A program made the position numbers and the translations under genes. The notes beneath the pieces are model-generated. The model was not told the DNA's origin. It worked only from the letters and a program-made list of their open reading frames with translations, and ran no database searches. A stretch of 64,000 nucleotides of DNA from Lagopus muta. Lineage: Eukaryota > Chordata > Aves > Galliformes > Phasianidae. Of this stretch, positions 24,643 to 36,960 are shown piece after piece (the stretch's first letter is position 1; each line of letters begins with the position of its first letter). The DNA lies in assembly GCF_023343835.1 (NCBI RefSeq), contig NC_064439.1:25422933-25486932 (forward strand), given 5' to 3'.

Positions 24643-25588
24643 TACTTCATATCTCATGATACTAAATACACTGAATACACTGAACATATATTATTTTTTT
24701 AAAAAGGTCCTGGGGTTTCTGTTTTAAACACTTTCTTCACAGAAAATAGAAAGCATGAAAATAAAGATAACCTGTGCAACAGTTGTATGACACATCCATA
24801 TTCACAGCCAAACTCTGTGAATATTCCTTAGAATAAAAGAGAGGGAGCCAGCAATGCAAAAACCCCATTTAAATTGTAAGAAGACTGATTTTTTTCACGC
24901 GGATTTTATTAATTTTTTATAAAGTTCTTTGTCCATTCAACAGGCACAGAATAAAAACTCATCAATCCTTTTTCTGTTCTTTTCTGTCAGGTAAGTTCAA
25001 CAGACTCATTTTCAAATGGAGCAGGTGGGTGTACATACACTGAGTAAACAATGCATTCTTGGCAAAGTTGTGCATTGCCATTATCTCTTCTAGACACCAG
25101 ACAGAGGGGGAAACCAACTCCTGCTTCTCTTAGTGCCAGACACCTGTTCATTTTTCTTCCATTGCATCTGCTTCACCTTCTGTTGCTCTGTCAATTGGCT
25201 TTGGGCTGTGGCATAATTCTCTTCAGTGTGAAGCATTCCTAAGAGTGAGGATTTTATGTGTGTTCCAAGCCTTCTCTAGATTTTGGATGAAATGTTTCCA
25301 TGTCATAAGAATGATCTTCAAGTAAGAACACCATAAGATGCCCAGGGAAAAATTCTTGCTAACTTTTTAAGAACAGTGCAGTCATAGTGCAGTCAAAAAA
25401 TGAAACCCTAAGCCATATAAAGGACCGAAATTGCTGAATCTAAAAAAAAAGAAAAGAAAAAGCTCAGCTTTCTTGAGATGTTTGGATCTCCTCATGGTGA
25501 AGAGATCCTAATTGGCAGGGAAGACCCCAAGTCTTAACTGCAGTAATCAATCAGCCTTGTTACTTGCTTGTTAATGCAGCACATATTA
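24643..25588. other. No gene seen
   Basis: AT-rich sequence without recognised features. Confidence 0.55.
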
Positions 25589-25710
25589 ATCATAGAACTA
25601 CAGGTTGAAAGGGATGATAAAAATCATGTAGTTCCAGCCTACTTCTATGAGCAGGGATACTAAAATATCAGCAATAGTGTCAGCAAGTTCTGAGGTTTTG
25701 AATTGCTATG
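25589..25710 (-). mobile_element. Short CR1 LINE 3' fragment
   Basis: The left edge AATCATAGAACTACAGGTTG, the following AAAGGGATGATAAAAATCAT and TAGTTCCAGCCTACTT match the antisense of the CR1 3' end. Only about 120 bp is recognisable. A mariner copy begins 30 bp further on. Confidence 0.7.
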
Positions 25711-25739
25711 TATTACCTTCAATAAAGCAGGTATATGTA

Positions 25740-26272
25740 GGTCACTCCAAAAGTAATGCCTCCTATTGATATTTCCATAGAAACTACAACTGATACAAAG
25801 AGCACAATAACATCATTTGATAGAGCAAATTCTCAGCTACAGAACAATATTTTTCAACATAGTCACCACCACCATGATCAGCTTTGCATCGTCACTAGTG
25901 ATGAACAAGAGCCTGTATGTAAAAATCCGCACCAGTGGAAGTGACCCACTGTCACTATCCCCACTACTGAAACACACCTAACTGTGCTCACAACCACTGT
26001 TCGGTCTCCATAACTGTTCAGCAAGCATCAGTAAATGTCAGTAGGTGCCATTTTTCCACACGGAATAATTCAGTTCCACAACTTAGCTTCATACACAGTT
26101 CCATGTCAGATGCCATTTTGTCAGACTGCCCGTCTGCTGCCATCTGTCACCAGCAACAAAATATAACAGAATACTGGTGGGCCTCTATGGTCATACCACC
26201 AACATCTGTCTCTGATGTCATGGGACACTAAAATCAATTAGGTGGCACACTTTTCGGAAAAGCCCTCCTTTG
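25740..26272 (-). mobile_element. mariner-family deletion derivative (Galluhop-like)
   Basis: The left terminal repeat is well kept: GTCACTCCAAAAGTAATGCC then TCC, one base after a TA at 25738-25739. The right end is worn (CACTTTTCGGAAAAGCCC); the border and TA at 26273-26274 are approximate. On the minus strand the C-terminal mariner box is recognisable near 25863-25880, with one extra Gly codon (HGGGDY). N-terminal domain sequence lies near 26050-26120. It is internally deleted, like the copies at 1, 6883 and 33800. Confidence 0.85.
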
Positions 26273-28499
26273 TATTTTATCAGCCCATTGGCAGAATCCT
26301 TGATCTTAGCTTACTTATGACAATCCAAAATCTTAAATTTTGAACAGATGGTGACAACTTGTTGAAGATATGGTGGTTCTGGTAAAAGGAATGTTAATAT
26401 TTCAGTTTTCTTATTTACAAAAATATAGCTTTACACTTAAGTTCTTAAGAAAATCATCCCTTCAATTTGGCATTTATGTATGCTCCTAAAGTGTTGCTTA
26501 AGTGGTTCAAAGAGAATTAATTAAACATGAGATCAAGTGTTCTACTTCATGTTTGCTGATATTTCTTAATTTCTCCTGAGCTACACTAGAGATTTAATAA
26601 GATCGATTTTTATTTTTTAACAACTGGTAAAATAAGTGATACATTTTCTACCCACAAGTAATACACAATTGCTTCACAGTCTTAAGTAAAAAGAACAAAT
26701 AAATTTCATATAAAACAAAGATTGACATTTGTGAGATGTCTATTATGAACAAGAATTAAAAACATCTGGTAAGTCATAAGGGTACTAGAAAAAAGAGTAG
26801 AAAGCTGGGGATAGATTTGTCTGTTCTCACTCTAACCATGTTTTATGTTTGCCTGCAAGCAATTTAGTGAGTTCAGTAAAATGGCTTGTAAAAAAAGGTT
26901 ATGCTTGTTTAATAAGAACATCAAAAATAAGTCTGTCTACTTACTCCCCTTTTGCAATAGTCCTTGATTTTCTTTCTATGAAAGCTTTCATATTTGATGT
27001 GCTTTAAGCCATTTTAAAACAGTTGTTAACAAATGATTGCATCAACTCTCTGGAGGAAAAAAAATCATGCAATTTATACTTGACAAAATGGAAATTTTTA
27101 TCATGTTTGTGTTTTTCCACTGCAATGAAAGACTCTTTTAAAAGGGATCTAATTTTAGTTCTCCTTTCTCGTGTGTTCTTGTGGATGTACAGCTGTTAGA
27201 CTGATAACTCTTGTTTTTTTAAACTGGCTGTTGTTTGATGTTTTCCTTTTCAGAAAAAAGAAATCTTCCAGATAATACGCCTAAGTATTCTGAAGCCCTC
27301 CACTGGGGGAAAAGAAAAAGCAATCCTGTGCAGACTAACTAGACTCACTCTGTCTTATGGTATGTGGACCCCAGATGCTGCTGCATCTGCAAGTGCTCAC
27401 TCTTGTTAGCAGAAGCCACTGCAGCATCAATTGAAGATGACATTGACCATCATAATAAAAGACACAAGATTCATTGCTTTCTTTCCCTCCATCCCTCTGC
27501 TTTTTTTTCTGTTTGTTCAAAATATGTCTACTCCATAGCCTAGGCAGTCAGGTGGAGGGAAGAGCTTCCTGCTGGTTTCGAGGTCCCAGATACAACACCC
27601 ACAGTAGCTAGACAAAGACTGGGGTATGAAGCAGTAGAATAATAACACAATTTTTGTTCTTGGATTTGAACAAGGGAGAGGCCAAAAGATGAGTGCTGTG
27701 TCAGTGGAAGTAGCTTTTGGAGCCTATTCTTATGACAGCTTATGGATGTGATAGAAAGCACAATGAGCAAGAGATGAGCAGGGCAGTCTTTTAAGGCATA
27801 CATTCATACTCTGAGCTAGAACACCAACACAGATGTAACTGGAAACTATACAAGCATTGTTAGCATGGAATGAAGCCCAGGTAACAGCCTTTACAATCAG
27901 CAGGCATTATTAGCACAGATTCTGGCTCAACACTATGCTAATCACATCTACCTGGCTTCTGGCCAGCAAAAAGTGCAAGCAGAGGTCACTTGCCTCTGCT
28001 TAAGATGTACCGTATAAGCATAACATAAATATGCATTTGTCCTTCCTATGGTACAATTATGTTTATTGCATTATTGACTAAAAAATTTTGCAAGAGTTTA
28101 GTGTCGTCTGGAGGATGATGGTCCAATTTTAAATCAGCTGTAGGTTTAAATGTATTTGTTTTTCTGCAATAAAATGAAAGTTGTTTAAACATCTGCTTTG
28201 AGTTTGAGAACAGGAGGTAAAATATTTTAATGTGACAGATTGAGTTAAATCAAGAATATGAATGTCAAAGGTCCCCACTCTCTGTATAGAGAGCCATCTT
28301 GCCAATTAGTCAATGATGTTACTTGGACTTGATTCTTCTACATTTCTTATGCAAAACAGACAGTATTTTCTAGGGTTTGCCATTTTTCTCCCTCTACACT
28401 GCAAAACTTTATCCAAGTGTTCCAAGTGTTTTTTATTATTATTATTTTAATTTTTTTTTAACCTTAAATAGAAATAAAAACCTTAGTAGAATTAATGAA
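26273..28499. other. No gene seen; AT-rich non-coding stretch
   Basis: I recognise no gene or transposon. Open frames at 27335-27520 and 27540-27803 (minus) show no familiar domain. Confidence 0.55.
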
Positions 28500-29226
28500 A
28501 GCTATTCTCTGCAGTCCTAAGCACATACACAGGTTGGGCAAAGAATGACTTGTGAGCATTCCTGAGGAGAAGGATTTGGGGGTGTCAACTGATGAAATAT
28601 TCAACATGATCCAGCAATGTGCACTTGCAGTCAAGAAGACCAACCATACCCTGGATGTGATCACCCTGAGGTGTATCTGCTCGTCTACTTTGCTCTCATG
28701 AGACTTCACCTGGAGTACTGTGTCCAGTTCTAAGGCCCCCAATGCAGGAAGGACATTGAGCTGTTGGAGTGGGTCCAGAGGAGGGCCATGAAGATGATCA
28801 GACAGCTGGAGCACCTCCCCCATGAGAATAGGCTGGGAGAGATGGGTGTCTTCAGCCTGGCAAAGAGAAAGCCCTGAGGAGAACTTATAGAAGCCTTCCA
28901 GTACCTGAATGGAGCCTACAGGAGATCTGGAGAGAGACTTTTCATAAGGGCATATAGAGACAGACAAGGGGGGAATATTTTTAAATTGGAAGAAGGTAGT
29001 TTGAGACTAGATACAGGAAGAAAATATTTACTATGAGGGTGGTGAGACACTGAAACAGGTTGCCCAGGGTGTGGATGTCCCCACCCTGGAAGCATTCAGC
29101 GACAGGCTGCATGGGGCTTTGAGCAACCTAGATGGTCTAGATGGAGGTGTCCCTGCCTATAGCAGGGAGTTGAAACTAGGTGATCTTAAATGTCCTTTCC
29201 AACTGAAGCTGTTCTATGATTCTATG
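28500..29226 (+). mobile_element. CR1 LINE, 5'-truncated, with 3' tail
   Basis: This is a CR1 3' end in plus orientation, closed by the octamer tail GTTCTATGATTCTATG (29211-29226). The decayed reverse-transcriptase C-terminus is visible as CTTCACCTGGAGTACTGTGT and GGACATTGAGCTGTTGGAGT. The 3' UTR block GGTGTCCCTGCCTATAGCAG follows near 29143. The coding part is broken by stops (for example TAA near 28732). It starts downstream of the catalytic box, so no active site is present. Confidence 0.92.
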
Positions 29227-32200
29227 AAATTCATTTGGCTTAAACTGTCCCAATCAGTTTTAAAATAATTCATCTTTAATAGGCAACATACTGTTTTAAT
29301 GCACTGCCCAAAACCATCTCCAAAATGCTGAAAACTGTACTGCCTCTAGCTTCATTAACTGAGAACATATGTTAGCAGCCAATTTTTTAGTAGCTCCCTT
29401 GAGTAGTTCTGCAAGTCAGATTTCACTGATAATTGCTTTAATAAAAAGTGTTTTAACATAAAGTGCTTGATTTCACAGGTTGCCTACTTTTTTTTTTCTG
29501 CGTTCAGCTTTATGTAGGCAAATATGTATTCAGACACTCTGTACATTAATGGGACTGCCCTTCTGGTTAAACACTAGCTTAAGTGCTTTACTGGGCCAAG
29601 GTCTAAAATCTATGTATACTGGTAAAAGATTTTGAACATGTTAAAATTCTGCACATGAGTAAAAGAATACTACCTGCACTTTCAGAAAATGACTACCTTA
29701 TTGAGCTAGCAATTACCTACATAATATGCACACCCCAAAATGGCACAGGAGCTGAAATGCTGTTGAGAACACTAAACTTGGTCTTCAGATTGAGAAACTA
29801 ATATTTTCCTGTGCTTATTACAATTCCATAGGTAAGGATAATCGATGGGAGCTGAACATAATAGAGGCATAAAATGCAGATCATGTCTATCAATTTTCTT
29901 GGCTTAAAGATGTGCCTATAGTCTACATTTCAATGCTTACATGATTTTTCACTCTCTGTATATTCGTCATATGCTAATACAGCAGTCTTCTATCTATAAA
30001 AACTTAAATGCACTCTGAACTAAGATCCTGACATGCCACCAATGTGGGAATTATCTGTTGCCAAACAATGATCACCTGTGTCTCGCTGAGTTCTTGCTAG
30101 ATAAATTATGAGAAGGCAAGTAGTGGATTTTAAGTGACTGTGGCTGTTTACTTGATGAATAAATAAGATCTTAATCTTTCTGCCTGTTAATATACTTTAA
30201 AAAAAAATGTAATATCTAATCTAATATTCAAATGTGACTATAATTTTTTTCTAGGAGCTAGGAAAGAGCCTTAAAATTAAGATGAAGGTTCTCTGCCAGA
30301 TGGCACTGTTTTGGAAGAATGAACAAAATCAGGCTATGTCCTTTTTCTATATCATGGCCTTTGAAGGAGCGGATGGCTTTCCTAACATAGCCTGCAGTTG
30401 ACAGATAGAAGAAAATAGTTTCAATTTCTAAACCCTTCATGCAGCAGATAAATTGTAGAATGCTAAACATTCCTAAGACAGCACAGAAAGATGTCTCAAG
30501 ATCCTTACTGAGGTGGGACATGATAATCCCTATTCACTGAGCCTGAGATAAAGAAGTGATCATAGGAGAAAGAATCTTACCAGGAAAGAGGAATTAGGGT
30601 AGTTGCTAAGTTGCTGGAATATATACTCTGCCTTTTGTGATTCAATATACTTACTGCAGGAATTTTATTGCCATTTGATGAAACAAACGTGAGCTAGTAT
30701 TCTGTTCTCTCTCATCTCATCAGTTGCTCAACAGAGAAACACATCACCATTTACAATTCACAAACCAAATGCATAAGATACAGAGCTTGATAAAACAAAA
30801 TCTTCCTTCTTGTTACAAATGAAATAATATTTTACAAACCTACTTCCTTCTGAAGTATTTTAAAGCTACAGTTACTAACATGACTGGTCTTGTTCCAGAA
30901 GAAAGCCTTCTGTTAATTGCTAAAGCTTTATTATCATAGTTTAAAGCTCATTTATATTATTGCTTTCTTGTTTTTTTTTCCCTCTTATTCACAGACTGCT
31001 GCCTTTTCCCCTTTTCTACTCTTTTCTTCTCACAGTGTATTCTCTCCCATCAAAAGATGGCTAAATAACCTGTTCCATGCCAAGTAACCCCTTTGGCAAG
31101 AATATTGTTGGCCCATAATTTGTTTAAAAGTGGTGGATTGCTGAGATCCTTTCAAGAAAGCTGCATGAAAATCTCCACAAATGACTCTATGCCATTAGCA
31201 GCAAGAGCCCTAACGGAGTCATTGTAGTGACTGAACGTATATTATAGATCTCTCTCTGTAATTTAATTCTGAAACTGGGAATCTTAGGTAGCATATGAAG
31301 AGCTGAAAATTGCCTCACCACCCCCGTGTCTCTCACTCACACTCAGAGATAGAATGAAATCAATGGGAGAAATGTCTTTGCAGTAGTGAATACACATGTA
31401 CGTTGGCATTTACAAAAACTTGAGCCCTCTGTGGGATGTAGAACTTGGCTTAGAGGAAATTAGAACAATCTGACATGGGTGCAGACTCCCATCCTTCAGT
31501 ACAGGTCATGATTGACAGGGCCCTTGTAAATAGAGGATTCAAGAGAGAGGAGCCTTTTAAAATTACGTGTAAGATGACTGAAATGACATTCAAAATGTCA
31601 ATTTAAGCAAGAATGCATTTTCTGAATTATTCTCATCACTGTGTGCCTTTACATCTCTGATGCATTTCCAGGACATTCATTATAAACCTGATCCTGTAGA
31701 TCATTTAAGGAAATCTGCAGAAATTGAGTATTTATATATATAATGGATTTGCATACATAAATACAGTCTTCCTACAAAGTACTGCACTGCACAACAAATT
31801 TAAATGAATGTTGGATTGAATAATTGTAGAATACTTCATATGTAAATGTTACTGCCATTTAAAGCTAACTGCACAACAGGACAAAAGAGAAAATGTTATT
31901 TCACATACGTATACGAAATTAATCTGCAGAAGTTTCCAGTGTTGAAAATGTAAGCTTCCTAAAATATGAAATAATAACATAAACAAATTAAATATATAAT
32001 AATAAATGGAGTTAATTATGACAAAGATGTCAGGTATTCAGTGTGAGAAATACCTAACTACTATATATGGAATCCTCTGAGCTGACATTTTTTGTTTGTT
32101 TGTCTGTGTTAATTATTGCTAGAGCTGAGAAAACCAATTTTGATTTGTAGTAGAGGTCAGTTACCTAATTCTTAACAACAACAACAAAAAAAACCCTGTA

Positions 32201-33797
32201 TTTACATTTGCATAGTACACAATGAAACAACATACAACATATATGTTACAATTTTCATAGCAGTGAAAATGCTTCAAAAGGTAATTTTTCAGCTACATCT
32301 GTAGGGATTTAGAATTCTAATGTACCTCACAAAGCATGTTTTTCTTCACTTGTCCCCACTGGACAAGCATTTCCCTAGAGGATGCAGCTCCATAGCTACA
32401 TGGATGCTAACGATTTTGTTTGGAATAAATTACATATTAGTAGGATTATTTTTAAAGGAATCAAAGAATTCTACAGTGATCCTTGATAGTTGTTCTATGC
32501 TTTGATCCTTGATAGTTGCTGGAAGAATATTTTTAAACTAAAATTCTTGTTTCATGCTGGAAACTTATAGCTGAGGAAGCTATGGTCTTCAATACAGCAA
32601 GACTAAGAAGAATCCCAATAGAGTTAATTTTTCATTTTTTCCCCTAGCAAAATTCATATAGCTGTTAGTTTTGAGTGCCCCAGAAGATGTGAGGCACTTC
32701 AGATTTGAATACTTTTCCATAATAATGTTGTTTGAAGGGAAGAAAACACTTAAGTTCTGGCCACAGAAACTGAACATAGCCCAAAAGAACATACTCAGAG
32801 CCAACATGTAGCCAGCTGGGTGTCTCTTGGCTGGGCTTCACAGTATTCAGCCTGATCCCTCAATCCCTAAGATGTAATCAGCACTGAAAGACTCTCCAGA
32901 GTTTCTTTGCTGACCTTCTATGTCACTTCTCTCTCTTATTCTTGATGTATCTGGCACACTGTGCTGCACAGATGCCTCTACTCTGAGTCCCCATTGCAAG
33001 CTGACACTGGTACAGTATGTGGAAAACAGAGCAGAAGCACTGAAAAGCGATGGGCCTGACAGTTTCAGAAGGAACAGCCAAAGAGCATGATTGGAGAGGT
33101 CGCTGCCATCTACATCAGGCAAATGTTTTGGAAGAAAAGGCAAGGGGCAGACAGAAGCTGTCAGATTATAAACAAAGACATTTCAGATTAGTAACTCATT
33201 TGCTTGCTGCTTTCAGTTTAAAAGCCCTGTATGTCAAGTTTTGACAGTACTTTTGAAAGTAGTTTACAAATCACTACTGTATTTCAGCCTTTTTATCTTC
33301 CTCGCTAGAGTGAATGGAAATATCTGAACCTTGTACGAAAAGCAAAGACATAGAGTAAAATGATCTATGTAACATACACAGAGTGAAGAGTGACTGCCTA
33401 TGATGGCAATATCAGCAAAACTCTGTTATAGTTGGTTTGGAATGAGTTTTCCCCTTAGCATGTGTCTTTCGAACAGGATCAAGGCTTCTGTCTGGTACTA
33501 AATCTAATTGCTGACAATGGATATAAAATCAACTGAATATCCTATCTCTAGCAGCTGGAAAAATACAATTTTTTACTTATTAATATTCTAAGATTTATGA
33601 ATGGAGACCTATTTCATGATAAATGTATCTAATTAATGGCCTAATTAAAGCTCGACTATCTTATTGCAACATTTAGATTAATATATTAATAATAACTGCA
33701 GAAGATTAGTAGAGTTACTAGTTTTACTATTCTATTTCTTTTGCTGTACTGCACACATTCTTTCTGATTTCTACAGACTACTTTATTGACTAGTATA
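29227..33797. other. No gene seen; AT-rich non-coding stretch
   Basis: About 4.6 kb without recognised genes or transposons. A minus-strand open frame at 32847-33143 is the longest here and has no familiar domain. Confidence 0.55.
32477..32518. repeat. 16-bp direct repeat, 10-bp spacer
   Basis: TGATCCTTGATAGTTG occurs at 32477-32492 and again at 32503-32518, giving a 26-bp period. It probably arose by local slippage. Confidence 0.85.
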
Positions 33798-33799
33798 TA

Positions 33800-34360
33800 T
33801 GTCACTCCAAAAGTAATGCCTCCTATTTATTTCCATAGAAACTCCAAAAGACAAAGAACACAGTAACATTCTTTCAGAGAGCACATACTCAGCTGTAAAA
33901 TACTATTTTTTGATGTAGTCACCACCATTAGTTGTGTATTTTTGCCAGCAATGAGCAAGAGCCTGCATGCTACACTTGTAAAAACCTGCATGGCTATCTG
34001 GAACGTGGCTCATCTTTCATGCTGCTGTTGTCACTGCTGAAATGTACCACCTACCACCTCACTGTGCTCCCATCCACTGTTTGGTCTCCATAAATGTTCA
34101 GCAAGCATCAATGAATGTCAGTGAGTGTCATTTTTTTCTTCATGGAGGAATTCAGTTCTACACCTTTGCTTCATACATACTTCAATGTTAGATGCCATTT
34201 TGTCAGAGTGCCCCTCTGCTACCATCTGTCTCATGGCAACAAACTGTAACAGAATATTGGTGAGAAGGTTCAGCCTCTATGGTCGTATCACAAACATCCG
34301 CCTCTAATATTGTGAGCTAACATAATAAAACAGGAAACTTTGCTTCTGGAGCAGCCTTCA
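33800..34360 (-). mobile_element. mariner-family deletion derivative (Galluhop-like), both ends present
   Basis: A 561-bp non-autonomous mariner copy flanked by TA (33798-33799 and 34361-34362). The left terminal repeat GTCACTCCAAAAGTAATGCC is identical over its first 20 bases to that of the copy at 25740. The right end keeps CTTCTGGAGCAGCC. The minus strand carries the C-terminal NGGDY box at 33915-33929 and the N-terminal transposase region near 34100-34220, joined without the catalytic core. Confidence 0.87.
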
Positions 34361-36135
34361 TATTTCAATATTAACTTAGTATTCAGTTGATTGGATTGGG
34401 ATAAAAGCTCTCTTGTGACATACAGCATGGACATTCATGAAAACGTAAGTCTTTTCTCATTTTATATAGTTAATTAAGAAAAAGAAATAATTACATAAAC
34501 AGTCATAATTATTTTTGGTTTTCTTCATATAATTATGTTTGTTAGGTCACAGATTTTTATTAAAATTTCACTTTGCTCATCTAGAAAACATTTATGAATT
34601 GGTGATTTATTTATTTATTTGTATGTGTCTTTTTTCAGGATTGAATCATCACCTTTTACAGTAACATCAGAGATTTTGCTTTATTTTACACAACATTTAT
34701 CCAGTTGCAACTTTCTGAGTTAAACTCAGCTCTCAAGAAAGAAAAAAATAACACTTGATACAATGTGTTGTTCCTACAAGCAGCAGATTACTAAAGAAGA
34801 CATGTTGCAAACTGGCAATTCACATCTTCTTTCTTCAATTGTATCAGACAAGAGTGTCAATTTTACATTTTGCTGTAGGTGAATAGAGGAAGTGCTGGAA
34901 AGTTTAGCTCATGCATTTTCTGCTAGCATTCATCCATGGAAAAAAATCTGGGAAACGTATATGACAGGCATGAAGAGGGCTTAATGTTACCATTGTGTTC
35001 AGTCATAGTTTTTGGGCTATCTCCTATTGAATTACAAAATGTCATCATTTCACAGCATACAACATACCATCAAAATATTTTGCAAGTGTGTATTTTACGG
35101 TATTAAACAAATACATCAGCCAAGGGGTGGTGATATAGCTTAATTAGGATAGAAGGGCAAAATCTGCAAAAGTCCTGTCTATTTCATCTCATTTTTAGTC
35201 AAGTTAGGAATTGTATGGTATTTGTCCAAGCTCCAAGATTTGCTTGGTACTCTCTATAGTTAGTCATGACTGTTCTGATTTTCTTGCTCTCTGCTTTCCT
35301 CTTAGGTTGGTTTCCATTACATTTGTATCTCATATAGGGAAATATTGACTTTGACATTTTTTGTGGATCTAGATTTTTTTTTCATTTAGAATTTTTTTTT
35401 TCTCTATACCAATGAGTTCTCTAGTTTAATTATCTAATTTTGGTTACTTTAAACCCAAATTTAAACAGGTTCATCTTTTAATTCTTCCTTTTTTCCCCCC
35501 TGTTCATCTTCTCCATGCTACACACTATATTAAAAACTGTTTCTTATTCTCCTCAGCCATCTGTTGTTCAAACTGAAGATGATAGGTCAATTTAACCTCT
35601 CTTCTGGTAGAGATTAAATCAATCCCATAATCAGTCTCTACACTTCATTATCTTTTTTGCCTTTCCTTTCATCTTTTTTAGTTCTTCACCATTTTTGAAC
35701 TTTCTCACTGTGTAGATATTTGAACTCTTCGTACTATAGTTATGCTTTCAGTTTTTCTTTCTAAAGTTTTCCTGTTAATCTCTACTGTATTCTTATTTAT
35801 TTATTTACTGATGAGCACTGAGGTAAAGTGTTAATGAAATCAGTTTGAATAAGTACAATATATCTTTTTGGTGTGTAAGTCAGTAACTAGGAACACTGCA
35901 CTCTGTAGACAGAAATTATTATTTTTCCACATGCAGTGTTTTGAACAAACTTATACTGATTTTATGTTCAATTTCATTGTCTAATATTCTTGCCAGTAGA
36001 AGTTTTAGGAAGTTAAAAGTTCTGCTAAAATTGATTGAATACCAATAGTGCATTGAAAACCAATTGAAATGAAGGGAGATTCAGAATTTCTATTACCTGT
36101 GCAGAGTTCTTGAATCAAGATGTGAAGTAGAAGCC

Positions 36136-36178
<43 letters not shown>

Positions 36179-36351
36179 TGATTTTTTGTACTGTCAATTT
36201 TAAAAGACTTATAAAAAAAATGCATTCAGAGGTCAAAAAAAATCAATAAAATAAGCTTATAAAATTATATAAATTTAGTACATATAGAAATGCAGCAACA
36301 ACTCACAAAATGTCCTTCAGGGCTGTAAGAAAGATTATCCAGTTTTTCCAG
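34361..36351. other. No gene seen; AT-rich non-coding stretch
   Basis: Nothing recognised apart from the poly-A run listed separately and a short ATTT repeat near 34604-34620. Confidence 0.55.
36139..36176. repeat. Poly-A run of 38
   Basis: The longest homopolymer in the window, uninterrupted. No AATAAA signal or recognisable transcript-like sequence stands immediately upstream, so a retrocopy tail is possible but unsupported. Confidence 0.95.
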
Positions 36352-36960
36352 AGAATCATGGAATCATATCATCATAGAATGGCTTGGTTCGGAAGGGACC
36401 TTAATGATCATCAAGTTTCAACCCCCCTGTCCCAGGAATGACTGTCCGATGCCAGATCAAGCAGTAGATCAGTTTGCACAGGGCCTCATACAATCTGGCC
36501 TTAAACAATCTATTCCAGCACCTTACTACTCTCCCAGTAAGAAACTTCCCCTGACATCTAATCTAAATCTCCCTTCCATTAGTTTAAAAACATTCCCCCT
36601 TGTCCTATCACTATCTACCCATATAAAAAGTTGATTTCCTTCCTGTTTATAAGCTCCTTTTAAATATGTCTCCTTGCATCCTTCTCTTTTCCCAGTTGAA
36701 CAAGTCCAGTTCCTTCAGCCTGCTTTCATAGGCAATGTGATTCATCCCTTGGATCATATTTGTGGCCCTCCTCTGAACCCACTCCAAAAGCTCCATATTT
36801 TTCCTTTGCTGGGAGTTGCAGACTTCGATGCAGTATTCCAGTTGAGGCCTCACGAGGGTGGAATAGAGGGGGACATCACTTCACTCACTCTGCTGGCCAC
36901 CCTTCTTCTGATGGAACTCAAGATACCACTGCTCTTCCAGGTTGCAAGAGGATCTGTCAC
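36352..36960 (-). mobile_element. CR1 LINE, 5'-truncated, with 3' end
   Basis: The 3' tail lies at the left edge (AGAATCATGGAATCATATCA then TCATAGAATGG). The minus-strand reading includes MRPQLEYCIEVCNSQQRKN and RRATNMIQGMNHIAYESRLK, the conserved C-terminal part of CR1 ORF2 just downstream of the reverse-transcriptase core. The 3' UTR block TTCCAGCACCTTACTACTCT is present in antisense. The copy ends in the ORF2 C-terminus, so it has no catalytic box. The subfamily differs from that of the 51.3-kb copy. Confidence 0.92.

Noticed and set aside
32847..33143. 98-codon minus-strand open frame in a less AT-rich patch
   Set aside because: No domain recognised and no convincing splice sites; left as unannotated sequence.
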